A stretch of DNA of 41,429 bases from CAZMGT01 sp964565895 (GCA_964565895.1 CAZMGT010000033.1:1-41429), one strand, 5' to 3'; numbered from the stretch's first letter, positions 25,906 to 34,415 are shown. The notes: generated by a model not told the origin, from the letters alone. Numbers and translations: made by a program.

Positions 25906-27045
25906 TTAACTGGTGATCTTGCTCGTGTAAAAGCCGATTTTCTGCAGCGCCTTGCCTGCGAAATGGCGAACGACCGGCTCCTCGTCCATGTTCATCGCCT
26001 GGTCGAGCTTTATCCCGACGTCGGCGACGAGTTGGTCGCCGGACTTCGCTTGGCCCTCGAAAATCGCTCCCAGGGCCTCCGCGGCGCGGCTGCGCGCGAG
26101 CCAGCTACTGTCGCGCTCGCGTCCCACAACGTCGATCATCTTCATCAGCCGCGGGGCGGCCTCGCGCGCCTTGAGCAGCCCCAGGGCGCGCGCCGCCGTC
26201 GCGCGCACGTGGTCGTCGGGGTCGCTCAGCGCGGCGATGAGGGTGTCCGTAAGCGAGGGGTCGCGCAGCGCGAGCAGCCCCAGAGCGGCTTGGCGGCGCA
26301 CCTGGGCATCGTCGCTTTTCAGGGCGTCGAGAAGAAGGCGCTTGGCGCCATATCCCCGTTCGGCGAGGGTGGCCAGGGCGCGCGCGGCGCTGCGTCTGAC
26401 GTAAATACTTTTGTCGCGCAGGGCGCGCTCGAGCACGGGGAACGCGCGCTGGTCGTCGCAGCGCCCGAGGGCATAGGCGGCGTTTTCGCGCACCTCCTGG
26501 GAGGGGTCAGAGAGGGCGAGCTGGCGGAGTTTTTCCAGCGAAGGCTTAAACTGGCAGAAGCTGAGCACGCTCGCCGCGACGCGCCTAATTTCCGGCCGGT
26601 CGGAGTCGAGCGCCTCGGTAAGCTTCTCCATGCCCGCCGTGCCCAGGTCGCGCAGTTGCAGGGCGTACTGCGCGCGGTTGTAGACGTTAGCTTGGAGCAG
26701 TTTGGCATATAGCTCCTCGGCGCGCTTTTTCTGAGCAGGGCTGCTCGGCGGCCGCGGAGTAGACGTCGGCGTGGGGCGCACGGCCGTCTCGCCCGTTACC
26801 TCGGTGGTGAGCACCGGCTCGTGAGCGTGCTCGTGCTTTCTGCTCGCCGCCTCGCGGACCATTCCCAGCTTGGCCACTTGAATAAAGAGAAGCAAAACAA
26901 GAGCGACAACGAACAGCGCCCCGCCGATAACCGTGCTTTTGGAGATAGCCAGGGGAACGCGGCGCACGACCTCCGCGGAACGCTCCATCAGCCTTGCCTT
27001 GCGCGGCAGCTCGTGGTCAGGTCGCTGTTCTCTGTCCTCGCTCAC
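25906..27045 (-). CDS. Membrane-anchored HEAT-repeat protein
   Basis: A 379-residue protein with a basic cytoplasmic N-terminus (about 1-38), one membrane helix (TVIGGALFVVALVLLLFIQV) and a Thr/Pro-rich linker (PTPTSTPRPPSSPAQKK). HEAT/PBS-lyase-like repeats then run to the end: SDPSQEVRENAAYALGRC, DKSIYVRRSAARALATLA, SDDAQVRRQAALGLLAL and SDPDDHVRATAARALGLL show the 31-residue alpha-solenoid period. Such solenoids bind proteins; the domain should face the periplasm. The start GTG 27045 is fixed by a near-perfect ribosome-binding site. It is the first gene of a minus-strand run with the diguanylate cyclase, lipoprotein and antiporter, and diverges from the SOS-box operon. Confidence 0.85.
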   Translation of the reverse strand: MSEDREQRPDHELPRKARLMERSAEVVRRVPLAISKSTVIGGALFVVALVLLLFIQVAKLGMVREAASRKHEHAHEPVLTTEVTGETAVRPTPTSTPRPPSSPAQKKRAEELYAKLLQANVYNRAQYALQLRDLGTAGMEKLTEALDSDRPEIRRVAASVLSFCQFKPSLEKLRQLALSDPSQEVRENAAYALGRCDDQRAFPVLERALRDKSIYVRRSAARALATLAERGYGAKRLLLDALKSDDAQVRRQAALGLLALRDPSLTDTLIAALSDPDDHVRATAARALGLLKAREAAPRLMKMIDVVGRERDSSWLARSRAAEALGAIFEGQAKSGDQLVADVGIKLDQAMNMDEEPVVRHFAGKALQKIGFYTSKITS

Positions 27046-27049
27046 CGAA

Positions 27050-27059
27050 GATCACCTCC
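27050..27059 (-). promoter_or_regulatory. Fully complementary Shine-Dalgarno site of the HEAT gene
   Basis: On the minus strand GGAGGTGATC is complementary over ten bases to the 3' end of 16S rRNA, with nine bases from GGAGG to the GTG start at 27045. It fixes that GTG as the start and predicts strong translation. Confidence 0.75.
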
Positions 27060-27184
27060 GCGCGCCCGCCCCCCAGCGGGCGGCGCTTGTGCCTGCTGTC
27101 GCTGGCGCCTCTCCAGAATAGCTGTTGCGCGCGGCGGAGGCAAGCGCTGCGCCGGGGGAGGGAGGGGGAAAACTGCGTGAACCA

Positions 27185-27213
27185 TTGATGCAAACAAATG
27201 TTTGTATTATATT
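27185..27213 (+). promoter_or_regulatory. Promoter with LexA-like SOS box
   Basis: A -35 TTGATG (27185-27190) and -10 TATATT (27208-27213) are 17 bases apart. Between them lies CAAACAAATGTTTG (27191-27204), a perfect CAAAC-N4-GTTTG palindrome. It matches the Gram-positive LexA consensus (CGAACRNRYGTTCG-like) at 12 of 14 positions, differing only by G-to-A and its mirror change. Repressor bound here would block the promoter of the LysM gene. A TATAAT (27211-27206) on the minus strand hints that the divergent HEAT gene may share control. Confidence 0.6.
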
Positions 27214-27248
27214 GAGAGCGCCAGCGCAGGCAGAGGGAGGGCCAACCG

Positions 27249-27590
27249 ATGAAAGAATACTTACTCAAGCGCGCTGCAGCGCTTAGCCCGGCCGTTGCCT
27301 CGCGGGCAATGGAGATCGTCCTCCTTGCTGCGGCTTTGCTTTCGTTCGTTGCCTTTCTTGCCGCAGCGAGCAAGCACTGCGGGCAACGCTGGGCCGTGGT
27401 TGTCGTTCAGCCTGAGGACACGGTGTGCGAGATTGCCGGGCGTTGCAGCGACGGGGGCGAGGACGTCGGCCCGACGGCCGCAGAGTTCGCCCAAGCCAAC
27501 GGGCTACGCAGCCTTATCCTGCCCCCGGGGACGGTGCTTCTTCTCCCGGAGGCAACGCAGGCGCGCCGGGGCGGGGTTAAACGTGGCTGA
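27249..27590 (+). CDS. Small membrane-anchored LysM protein, YneA-like
   Basis: A 113-residue protein with one N-terminal membrane helix (residues about 20-42, EIVLLAAALLSFVAFLAAAS) and a single LysM-type domain (about 49-102): VVVQPEDTVCEIAGRC, then EFAQANGLRSLILPPGT and VLLLP, the family's opening, central Asn and closing motifs. Length and layout equal those of YneA and similar SOS-induced division inhibitors of Gram-positive bacteria, which halt septation after DNA damage. The start ATG 27249 follows a GGGAGGG site. A LexA-like box in the promoter supports that role. It overlaps the next gene by eight bases. A general peptidoglycan-binding protein is the alternative. Confidence 0.65.
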   Translation: MKEYLLKRAAALSPAVASRAMEIVLLAAALLSFVAFLAAASKHCGQRWAVVVVQPEDTVCEIAGRCSDGGEDVGPTAAEFAQANGLRSLILPPGTVLLLPEATQARRGGVKRG

Positions 27591-28077
27591 GGAGACGGCG
27601 ATCGACCGCAGGAGGCCCCACGCCGTGGTTATCGTCTCGCCGCGGGCGGCGGGGCGCAACTGTGCGGGAATGGCTCTTTTGCGCGACCGCGCGGGCCGGA
27701 CGCTCGTCGCTATCCGCGAGGTTCTTCCCACGGCAAACCCGACCGAGGCCACGCTAATGATGGTCTGGCGGCTCCTTCGCGAGGCCCAGCGCCAGCGCGT
27801 CAGCCGCGTTGCCGTGCACCTGAGCGACGGGCGCGCGGCGCGCATTTTGGCGAGGCAGGAGGAGGCGCCCCCGGAGCTCGCCCAGTGGTATTTCGCCGCG
27901 CGCACGGCAAGCAACCGCCTGGGCAGCGTGCGCTTTCGGGCGCTTGGCCAGCGCTATGTGGAGCGGCTAAAGGGCGCGGTTCAGCGCGCGGTTGAGGAAA
28001 GCCAGTCGCGCCGCCTGTCGCTGTTCTCCGAGGAAGAAGACGAGGCCCAGGCGGCGCCAAACTCCAACGTGGCCTAA
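27583..28077 (+). CDS. RNase HI-fold protein lacking the first catalytic Asp
   Basis: A 164-residue protein from GTG 27583, overlapping the LysM gene by eight bases. The order of elements matches archaeal-type RNase HI: strand 1 HAVVIVSPRAAGRNCAGMAL, strand 2 LRDRAGRTLVAIREVL, helix A with Glu in NPTEATLMMVWRLLREA, strand 4 with Asp in VAVHLSDGRAARIL, then VRFRALGQRYVERLKGAV. The Glu and second Asp of the D-E-D-D site are present. The first Asp (normally in a DG motif) is replaced in IVSPRA, and the last is replaced by Glu in VERL. It is therefore probably a nucleic-acid-binding but weak or inactive homologue. Co-expression with the LysM protein under a LexA-like box suggests a DNA-damage role. 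The call is motif-based; no close family is recognised. Confidence 0.5.
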   Translation: MAEETAIDRRRPHAVVIVSPRAAGRNCAGMALLRDRAGRTLVAIREVLPTANPTEATLMMVWRLLREAQRQRVSRVAVHLSDGRAARILARQEEAPPELAQWYFAARTASNRLGSVRFRALGQRYVERLKGAVQRAVEESQSRRLSLFSEEEDEAQAAPNSNVA

Positions 28078-28082
28078 ACAAC

Positions 28083-30029
28083 TCACTGCGGGGCGGGCAA
28101 CGTAGGCAGCTTGCGGTGGAAGTGCACTACCCCCACGCCATAGGGCCCGAGGGGAATATAGCGCACCCGCGCCTCGGGCTTGGGCGCCGCGGGCTCGCGG
28201 CTCCACTCCAAGTTCAAAGGCATGCTCACCAAACCGTCGCACGCCTCGTTGATCGCGGTAAACTCCGCAGCGCAGCGTTGCGGCAGGCCGCGGGCAACGA
28301 CGCGCAGGGCCACGGGGTCGTTGGTTAAGTTGGCCAGCACGAGGCAACACTCACCCGTCTTGCGGTCCTTAAGCGCCATTGCCCGAAGCGTCCGCGTTGT
28401 CCCCTTAACGGGGCACATCCAGCGCCCCCGCGGGGCGTACTTCATAAGCAGGCGGATGGCCCAATAGGCGGGGCCCGTGTTTCCCTGGGGATCGAGCACG
28501 CCCCAGCCCTCGCCCACAAGGTGCGAGGCAAGGAGCAGGTCTACCTGGGGGCCGATGGTCATGGCCAGCGCGGCAAACCAGGCAGCGTTAAACGGCTGGG
28601 AAAGGCGCGGGTCCTCCGCCGCGCCGGTTTCGGTCTTCTTGGCGTTGGCGTTGCACTCGGTGATGAACAGCAGGCCCGAGGTCAGCCCCGCCTGCTGAAG
28701 CAGCCGCTCCACCTGCTGCACCGAAGCCTGGTTGGGCGTGCCGTAGGTCATCCCATCCACGGCCGCCGCCATCAGGTCGCGGTCGCTTGTATTGCGCAGA
28801 TGCGTGCCGTAAAAGTGCCACGAGCAAAAGCTTAGGTGGTTCGCCTTATTCATGATGTAGCTCAGTTGCTCCTCGTCGGCATAGGCCAGGGACATGCCGC
28901 CAATGCGAATGTTGCGGTCGATCACTTTCATCCGCGCCGCGGCGCGGTTAAACAGCTTTATCGCCCGGGAAAGGTCCTCCTCGGTAAGCAAAAGCGGCTC
29001 GTCGAAGATCTCCCAGTAGACGACACGCGCCCGGCGCTCCACGTTATAGCGGGCGACGAGCCGCGCGGCGAAGTCGGCTACTGCGCGGTCGTCGAGCTCG
29101 GGGGAGAGCGGGGCATCGATGCAAATCATTACCGTCGCGGCGACCTCGAGCAGCCGCTCCACCGCGGTATCTAACCGGCGAAGGAGCTCCTGCTCCTCCC
29201 CCTCGCTTTGGGGGACGGGGACGGTGACGCGGATAATTTGCGCCCCAAGCGCTTCAGCGGCGCTTTGCAGCTTGTCCGTCCACTCCACCTCTTGGGTAAT
29301 ATCGAAGTTTGCGCCAAACGATGTGCGAAACGGCAAAATGCCTTGGCCGGTAAAGTCCGCCTCCAGGGTATATGAGCGCACCCCAGCGGGCAGCTCGGGA
29401 ACCTCGGCGGGCGCGGAGACTTCGCCGGTGAGCGCTTGGATTTCGTCCACGCGGAAACTGAGCGACTGCCACGTTCCCGTTTTTTTGAACTGGAAAAAGC
29501 GCACCAGGGCAAGGTCCTCGCCGATCGGTTTTCCCTGGCGGACAAATCGGTCAAGGGGGATGACCACAGGCACCCACTGCCTGCTGTCCAGGGCGATGGT
29601 CGTGGAGTAGGCGAGCTCCGTCTGCTCATCGGGCCAAGCGGAGAGGACGACGTCGACCGGCTGGCTGCTCCCGTCGCCCCTGAGCCAAAAGGAAATCGCG
29701 GTAATCTTTTTCCGCGCCAGCTCCTGGCCATTCACGGGCAAGGAGAGGGTGGCCCAACTATCCTCTGCGTCGTGAAATAGAACAAACAGCGAGTGCTTTC
29801 CCCCGCCCTCAGGCACGCGGTTAGACTGAAAGAACGAGATAAGCCGCGCGGGCGCGGTTTCCTCAGGCTGCTCGCTGTCGCGGGCGATCCAGCGCTCGGG
29901 CCCGTCTTCGAAGTCGTCGAGAACGATGGGCTGCTGAGCAAAAGCCAGCGAGCAGAGGACAGCAGCGCAAACCGCGGCGATCCACGCCGCCTCGCGAGGC
30001 GCGCCGCGCGCTTTGTGCCGGCCGGCCAT
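28083..30029 (-). CDS. Secreted clan-A glycoside hydrolase with N-terminal carbohydrate-binding module
   Basis: About 648 residues from ATG 30029, which gives a clear signal peptide (AAWIAAVCAAVLCSLAFA); the frame extends back to 30152. Residues about 30-200 form a beta-sandwich binding module (IVLDDFEDGPERW, SFWLRGDGSSQPVDVVLSAW, SLSFRVDEIQALTG). A TIM barrel follows. VVYWEIFDEPLLLT carries the probable acid/base Glu, LLFITECNANAKK the nucleophile Glu, and the intervening FCSWHFYGTHLR substrate contacts. The C-terminus is a small beta domain. This matches GH39/GH5-like clan-A enzymes, though the usual Asn-Glu is Asp-Glu, so substrate and exact family are open. Its end lies five bases from the convergent RNase H-like gene. 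Confidence 0.68.
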   Translation of the reverse strand: MAGRHKARGAPREAAWIAAVCAAVLCSLAFAQQPIVLDDFEDGPERWIARDSEQPEETAPARLISFFQSNRVPEGGGKHSLFVLFHDAEDSWATLSLPVNGQELARKKITAISFWLRGDGSSQPVDVVLSAWPDEQTELAYSTTIALDSRQWVPVVIPLDRFVRQGKPIGEDLALVRFFQFKKTGTWQSLSFRVDEIQALTGEVSAPAEVPELPAGVRSYTLEADFTGQGILPFRTSFGANFDITQEVEWTDKLQSAAEALGAQIIRVTVPVPQSEGEEQELLRRLDTAVERLLEVAATVMICIDAPLSPELDDRAVADFAARLVARYNVERRARVVYWEIFDEPLLLTEEDLSRAIKLFNRAAARMKVIDRNIRIGGMSLAYADEEQLSYIMNKANHLSFCSWHFYGTHLRNTSDRDLMAAAVDGMTYGTPNQASVQQVERLLQQAGLTSGLLFITECNANAKKTETGAAEDPRLSQPFNAAWFAALAMTIGPQVDLLLASHLVGEGWGVLDPQGNTGPAYWAIRLLMKYAPRGRWMCPVKGTTRTLRAMALKDRKTGECCLVLANLTNDPVALRVVARGLPQRCAAEFTAINEACDGLVSMPLNLEWSREPAAPKPEARVRYIPLGPYGVGVVHFHRKLPTLPAPQ

Positions 30030-30206
30030 TGCTCCCCCCACCCGCGCTTGGGCGTTGGCAAAACTACGTGGCACAGCTAGCGGAGTTCCCCACGCGCTAT
30101 TGTAACCAGTGCTTCCTCTTACCTGGTTCATTTGCCTCCAGCCGGCGCACAAACAGCCCCACGCCGGGCACCGTCGCGCCCATTCAGTCTGGGTTTTGTC
30201 CGCCTT

Positions 30207-30239
30207 TTGACAATGGCCAGACCACTTGCTAGACTGGCC
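30207..30239 (+). promoter_or_regulatory. Strong promoter of the apgM operon with flanking inverted repeat
   Basis: TTGACA (30207-30212), a 17-base spacer and TAGACT (30230-30235) form a near-consensus promoter 35 bases before the apgM start. GGCCAG (30215-30220) and CTGGCC (30234-30239) are an inverted repeat that brackets the -10 box, a plausible operator. Confidence 0.6.
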
Positions 30240-30269
30240 CTTCGGAAATTCCTCGGAGGAGAGCGAAAG

Positions 30270-31502
30270 ATGACGGAGCGCAAGGCCATTCTGCTTATCA
30301 TGGACGGGTTAAGCGACCGGCCGGTTTCCGACCTCGGCGACAAGACCCCTCTGGAATATGCGCAAACGCCGGCCATGGACGCCGCGGCCGCGCGCGGAGT
30401 GTGCGGGCTGATGGACCCCATCGCCCCGGGCTGCGTCGCGGGGAGCGACACGGCGCATCTCGCGCTGCTTGGGCTTAACCCGTATGAGATCTACTCCGGC
30501 CGCGGGCCGTTTGAGGCCGCGGGAATCGACATGGAGGTTCAGCCCGGCGACGTTGCCTTTCGCGTAAACTTCTCCACCGTTGACGACGACCTACGCGTCG
30601 TAGACAGGCGCGCAGGACGGATTACCGAGGGGACGCACGAGCTCGCCCAAGCGCTTAACGGGCTGGAGATCGACGGCGTGAAGTGCTACTTCAAGGAGTC
30701 GGTGGCCCACCGCGCGGCGCTTGTCCTCCGTGGAGAGGGGCTGGGGGCCAATGTCTCCGATGTTGACCCGCACGAGGTGGGGGCGAAGATTTGGGAGGCC
30801 AAGGGCGCCGACGAAGCAAGCCAACGCACCGCAGAGGTGGTCAATAAGTTCGTCCGCAAGTCGCACGAGATCCTGCGCGAGCATCCCGTGAACAAAAAGC
30901 GCCAGGCCGAGGGGAAACTGCCAGCAAACATCGCTCTGCCCCGCGGGGCGGGCCTTGCTCCACACATCGGCCAAAGCTTCGACGAGCGCTTTGGCCTAAA
31001 GAGCGCGTGCATTGTAGAAACGGGCCTTATCCGAGGGATCGGGGTCTACCTAAAAATGGACATTATCGACGTTGAGGGGGCAACGGGCGGCCTGGACTCC
31101 GACGTCATGGCTACCGCAAAGGCCGTTGTCCAAGCGTTGGACGACCACAACTTTGTCCTGTGCAACATTAAGGGGCCAGACGTCGCCGGCCACGACCAGG
31201 ACGCCATGGCCAAAGTCCAGATGATCGAGCGCATCGACCAAGCCGTGCGCTACATCACGGATAACGTCCCCAGCGACACCTACCTCGTGCTCACCGCCGA
31301 CCACTCCACGCCGATCGAGGTCGGCGACCACAGCGGCGACCCCGTGCCCCTGGTGATCGACGGGCCGGGGGTCCGCGTAGACGAGGTAACGCAGTTTAAC
31401 GAGCGCGCGGTAACCGCTGGGGGGCTGCTCCGCGTGCGCGGCACGGACCTTATGCTCATGCTCACCAACCTCATGGGCGTGCAGCACAAGTTCGGCGCCT
31501 AG
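30270..31502 (+). CDS. apgM: 2,3-bisphosphoglycerate-independent phosphoglycerate mutase, archaeal type
   Basis: A 410-residue enzyme of the alkaline-phosphatase superfamily that converts 3- and 2-phosphoglycerate in glycolysis, using two divalent metal ions. Metal ligands and nucleophile are visible: Asp in AILLIMDGLSDRP, Ser in GSDTAHLALLG, Asp/His in IKGPDVAGHDQD and LVLTADHSTPIEVGDHSGDP. The insert with PHEVGAKIWEAKG and the typical archaeal length of about 410 distinguish it from the longer GpmI. ATG 30270 lies nine bases after GGAGGA, fixing the start. It is the first gene of a plus-strand run; hemL starts six bases after its stop. Found in many archaea and scattered bacterial phyla. 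Confidence 0.9.
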   Translation: MTERKAILLIMDGLSDRPVSDLGDKTPLEYAQTPAMDAAAARGVCGLMDPIAPGCVAGSDTAHLALLGLNPYEIYSGRGPFEAAGIDMEVQPGDVAFRVNFSTVDDDLRVVDRRAGRITEGTHELAQALNGLEIDGVKCYFKESVAHRAALVLRGEGLGANVSDVDPHEVGAKIWEAKGADEASQRTAEVVNKFVRKSHEILREHPVNKKRQAEGKLPANIALPRGAGLAPHIGQSFDERFGLKSACIVETGLIRGIGVYLKMDIIDVEGATGGLDSDVMATAKAVVQALDDHNFVLCNIKGPDVAGHDQDAMAKVQMIERIDQAVRYITDNVPSDTYLVLTADHSTPIEVGDHSGDPVPLVIDGPGVRVDEVTQFNERAVTAGGLLRVRGTDLMLMLTNLMGVQHKFGA

Positions 31503-31508
31503 CCCGAG

Positions 31509-32819
31509 GTGTGCAGGGTGTCCGCGGTGCGGCGGCAACGCAGTGAGGAGCTTTTCGCGCGAGCGCGCGAGCTTATCCCAGGAGGGGTAAACAGCCCGGC
31601 GCGGGCGTTCGGCGGCGTGGGGGGCAACCCCGTGTTCATCTCGCACGGCCGCGGGGCGCACGTGTGGGACGCCGACGGCAACGAGTACATTGACTTCCTC
31701 TGCTCCTGGGGCCCGCTTATTCTCGGGCACGCCCCGCGGTGCGTTGTCGAGCGCGTGCGCGAGGTAGTCGGCCGCGGGTCGAGCTTTGGCGCGCCCACGG
31801 AGCTTGAGCTGCGCATGGCCGAGCTGATCGTCTCCGCCGTGCCCTCGGTGGAGATGGTGCGCATGGTCAACTCGGGCACCGAGGCGGTAATGAGCGCCAT
31901 CCGCCTCGCCCGCGGATACACGGGCAGGGACAAGGTCGTTAAAATGGCCGGCGGCTACCACGGGCACGCCGATGGCCTGCTCGCCCGCGCGGGATCCACG
32001 GCGGCGACGTTTGGCCTGCCCGACTCCGCGGGCGTTCCCCGGGGCTACGCCGCGGACACGCTGACCGTGCCCTACAACGACGCCGCTGCCCTGCGGGAGG
32101 TGTTTGCGCAGTGCGGCGAGAAAATCGCCTGCGTGATCGTCGAGCCCGTGGCCGGCAACATGGGGGTCGTGCCGCCGCGCAAAGGGTACCTCGAGGAGCT
32201 GCGCGAGATTACCCGCGCGCACGGAGCGCTGCTCATCTTCGACGAGGTAATAACCGGCTTTCGCGTGGCCTACGGCGGGGCGCAGGAGCTTTACGGCGTT
32301 GTGCCCGACATAACGACCCTGGGCAAGGTCATCGGCGGGGGGTTTCCCGTGGGCGCATATGGCGGCCCGCGGGAGATTATGGAGCATATGGCGCCCGTGG
32401 GGCCGATCAACCAAGCGGGGACGCTCTCCGGCAATCCCGTGGCCATGGCCGCGGGGATCGCCACGCTGTCGGAGCTTTCGCGCGATGGGGTATATCAGGA
32501 GCTTGAGGCAAAGGCCGCCTCGCTGGCCGAAGGGCTTTGTACCGCGGCAGAGGAGGCCGGCGTCCCCCTGCGCATTAACCGCGTGGGGTCAATGTTTACT
32601 TGCTTTTTCAACGACGGCTCGCCGGTAGTCGATTGGGAGACGGCGAACCGCGCGGACAGGGAGCGCTATGCGCGGTTTTTCTGGGCCATGCTCGACCAAG
32701 GGGTATACTTCCCTCCGTCGCAAATGGAGGCGAGCTTTGTCTCCCTAGCGCACAGCGAGGAGGACATTGCAAAAACTGTGCGCTGTGCGCGGCAGGCGTT
32801 TGCCGCATGCGCAGGCTAG
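31509..32819 (+). CDS. hemL: Glutamate-1-semialdehyde 2,1-aminomutase
   Basis: A 436-residue PLP enzyme that makes 5-aminolevulinate in the C5 tetrapyrrole pathway. N-terminal ELIPGGVNSPARAFGGVGG and CSWGPLILGHAP are diagnostic of HemL. The phosphate-binding NSGTEAVMSAIRLARGYTG, the Asp in LIFDEVITGFRVAYGGAQ and the Schiff-base Lys in TTLGKVIGGGFPVGAYGG are all present, and the domain is full length. Possible starts are GTG 31509, 31518 and 31527; the first is used here, giving a six-base gap from apgM. The HemA/HemB steps are not in the window. It is an essential housekeeping gene placed between apgM and a sulfatase. Confidence 0.93.
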   Translation: MCRVSAVRRQRSEELFARARELIPGGVNSPARAFGGVGGNPVFISHGRGAHVWDADGNEYIDFLCSWGPLILGHAPRCVVERVREVVGRGSSFGAPTELELRMAELIVSAVPSVEMVRMVNSGTEAVMSAIRLARGYTGRDKVVKMAGGYHGHADGLLARAGSTAATFGLPDSAGVPRGYAADTLTVPYNDAAALREVFAQCGEKIACVIVEPVAGNMGVVPPRKGYLEELREITRAHGALLIFDEVITGFRVAYGGAQELYGVVPDITTLGKVIGGGFPVGAYGGPREIMEHMAPVGPINQAGTLSGNPVAMAAGIATLSELSRDGVYQELEAKAASLAEGLCTAAEEAGVPLRINRVGSMFTCFFNDGSPVVDWETANRADRERYARFFWAMLDQGVYFPPSQMEASFVSLAHSEEDIAKTVRCARQAFAACAG

Positions 32820-32847
32820 GCGGCGGGCCGCGGGAGGGGTGAGTTTT

Positions 32848-34389
32848 GTGCTGGACAAACTGACCAGGAGGCAGTTCTTGCAAGTTTCCTTGGGCGCGGC
32901 GCTCGCGGGCACGGTTACCCTCACGCGCCTGGGCGCCCAGCGCACAAACGGCACCAACGTTTTGTTCTTAATGACCGACCAGCAGACATTTCGCGCCCTG
33001 GGGGCCATGGGCAACAAGCAAATTAAAACGCCCAACCTCGACCGCCTGGCCCGCGAAGGCGTTATGTTTACCCACACCGTGTGCACCACGCCATTCTGCT
33101 CTCCTTCCCGCGCGTCGATCGTCACCGGGCTTTACCCCCACAAGCACGGGATTAACCGCAACGTCCAGCGCGGCCAGCGCGGGGTTACCGACGACATGGT
33201 CGTTACCGAAAACATCCTCCACGACCTCGGCTATAGCACGCACCACCGGGGCAAGTGGCACCTCGGCCCGACAAGCGACATTCGCGCCTATCGCGACGAC
33301 CAATATGACCAGCGCGAGTATAACCGCATGCTCAACGAGAAGTTTCCGCCAGAGAAGGCCGCCGCGGGCAAGAACGAGATACTCCTTTGGGGCCAGCCGG
33401 TAATCATGCGCCCGTTCATGCGCGCCGCGCACGACAAATGGATCAAAATGCGCAACATCCCCAAGCAGGACATCGCGATCATCGGGCGCACGACAATTCC
33501 CCCGGAATACATGCCCTGCTCGTGGCTTTTCGACCAAGCCATCGCTCTCCTCGAGCAGCACGCCAAGGAACGGTTTATGATTACCTGCTCTGTATCTCCA
33601 CCGCACGCGTTCTGGGTCGCGCCCGACCCCTACTACAGCATGTACGACCCCGATGCGCTTAAGATGCCCGAAAACTTCCGCTCGCCCGTGCCCGAGTACT
33701 ACCAAAATTCCGTCGCGGCGCGGCTCTCCCGTCTTGTCGGCGAGGCGGGCCTGCGCGAGTTTCTGCGCTGCTATTACGCCCAGGTGAGCTTGGTCGACTG
33801 GAACGTGGGGCGGATTTTGAACAAGCTGCGCGAGCTCGGCTTGGAGCGCAACACGTTAGTTGTTTTTACCAGCGACCACGGCGACATGAACTGCGGCCAC
33901 GGGCTGCTCTCCAAATCTATCCCCGCGTGCTACGACGAGATAATGCGCACGCCGCTGCTTATGCGCCTGCCGGGCAAGATCCCCGCGGGGCGGGTGGTTG
34001 ATGTCCATGTCAACGGCGTAGACATCATGCCCACGATTCTCGACTACTTAGGCGTGCCCATTCCGGAGGGAATCCACGGGCGTAGCCTGCGGCCGTTTAT
34101 CGAGGGCAAACCCGACGACGGGGCCCCGGGGTTCTCCGAGCGCACCTTTGGCCAGGGCAAAAACGTGGGCATTCAGCGCACCATTCGCACAAAAGAGTGG
34201 AAGTACGTCTACAACACGCGCTGGGAGTGCGAGCTATATAACCTGCGCGAGGACCCGGGCGAGACGCAAAACCGGATAAACGACCGCGGGTGCCGCAACG
34301 TCCTGCGCGAGCTACACGGCCAACTTAAGCAATGGATGGAAAAAACGGGCGACCCGCACATTGGTCTTCTCAAAGAGCCCTGGGCCTAG
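32848..34389 (+). CDS. Tat-exported formylglycine sulfatase
   Basis: A 513-residue type I sulfatase that removes sulfate esters, probably from sulfated polysaccharide. GTG 32848, eight bases after GGGAGGGG, gives MLDKLTRRQFLQVSL: a twin-arginine signal with RRQFL followed by a hydrophobic stretch. The catalytic CSPSRAS (in CTTPFCSPSRASIVTGLYP) carries the Cys converted to formylglycine by a maturase. Metal and substrate residues appear in FLMTDQQTF, HHRGKWHLG and FTSDHGDMNCGHGLLSK. The C-terminal part (GRSLRPFIEGK, WKYVYN, ELYNLREDPGE) is complete. No formylglycine-generating enzyme is in the window. It is followed after 26 bases by the pectate lyase, which suggests one catabolic unit. Confidence 0.9.
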   Translation: MLDKLTRRQFLQVSLGAALAGTVTLTRLGAQRTNGTNVLFLMTDQQTFRALGAMGNKQIKTPNLDRLAREGVMFTHTVCTTPFCSPSRASIVTGLYPHKHGINRNVQRGQRGVTDDMVVTENILHDLGYSTHHRGKWHLGPTSDIRAYRDDQYDQREYNRMLNEKFPPEKAAAGKNEILLWGQPVIMRPFMRAAHDKWIKMRNIPKQDIAIIGRTTIPPEYMPCSWLFDQAIALLEQHAKERFMITCSVSPPHAFWVAPDPYYSMYDPDALKMPENFRSPVPEYYQNSVAARLSRLVGEAGLREFLRCYYAQVSLVDWNVGRILNKLRELGLERNTLVVFTSDHGDMNCGHGLLSKSIPACYDEIMRTPLLMRLPGKIPAGRVVDVHVNGVDIMPTILDYLGVPIPEGIHGRSLRPFIEGKPDDGAPGFSERTFGQGKNVGIQRTIRTKEWKYVYNTRWECELYNLREDPGETQNRINDRGCRNVLRELHGQLKQWMEKTGDPHIGLLKEPWA

Positions 34390-34415
34390 CCCGAGCGCAG
34401 ATGGACGGTGGGACA

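Noticed and set aside
31050..32414. 454-codon minus-strand frame opposite apgM and hemL
   Set aside because: His/Arg/Ala-rich shadow crossing two well-identified genes on the other strand.
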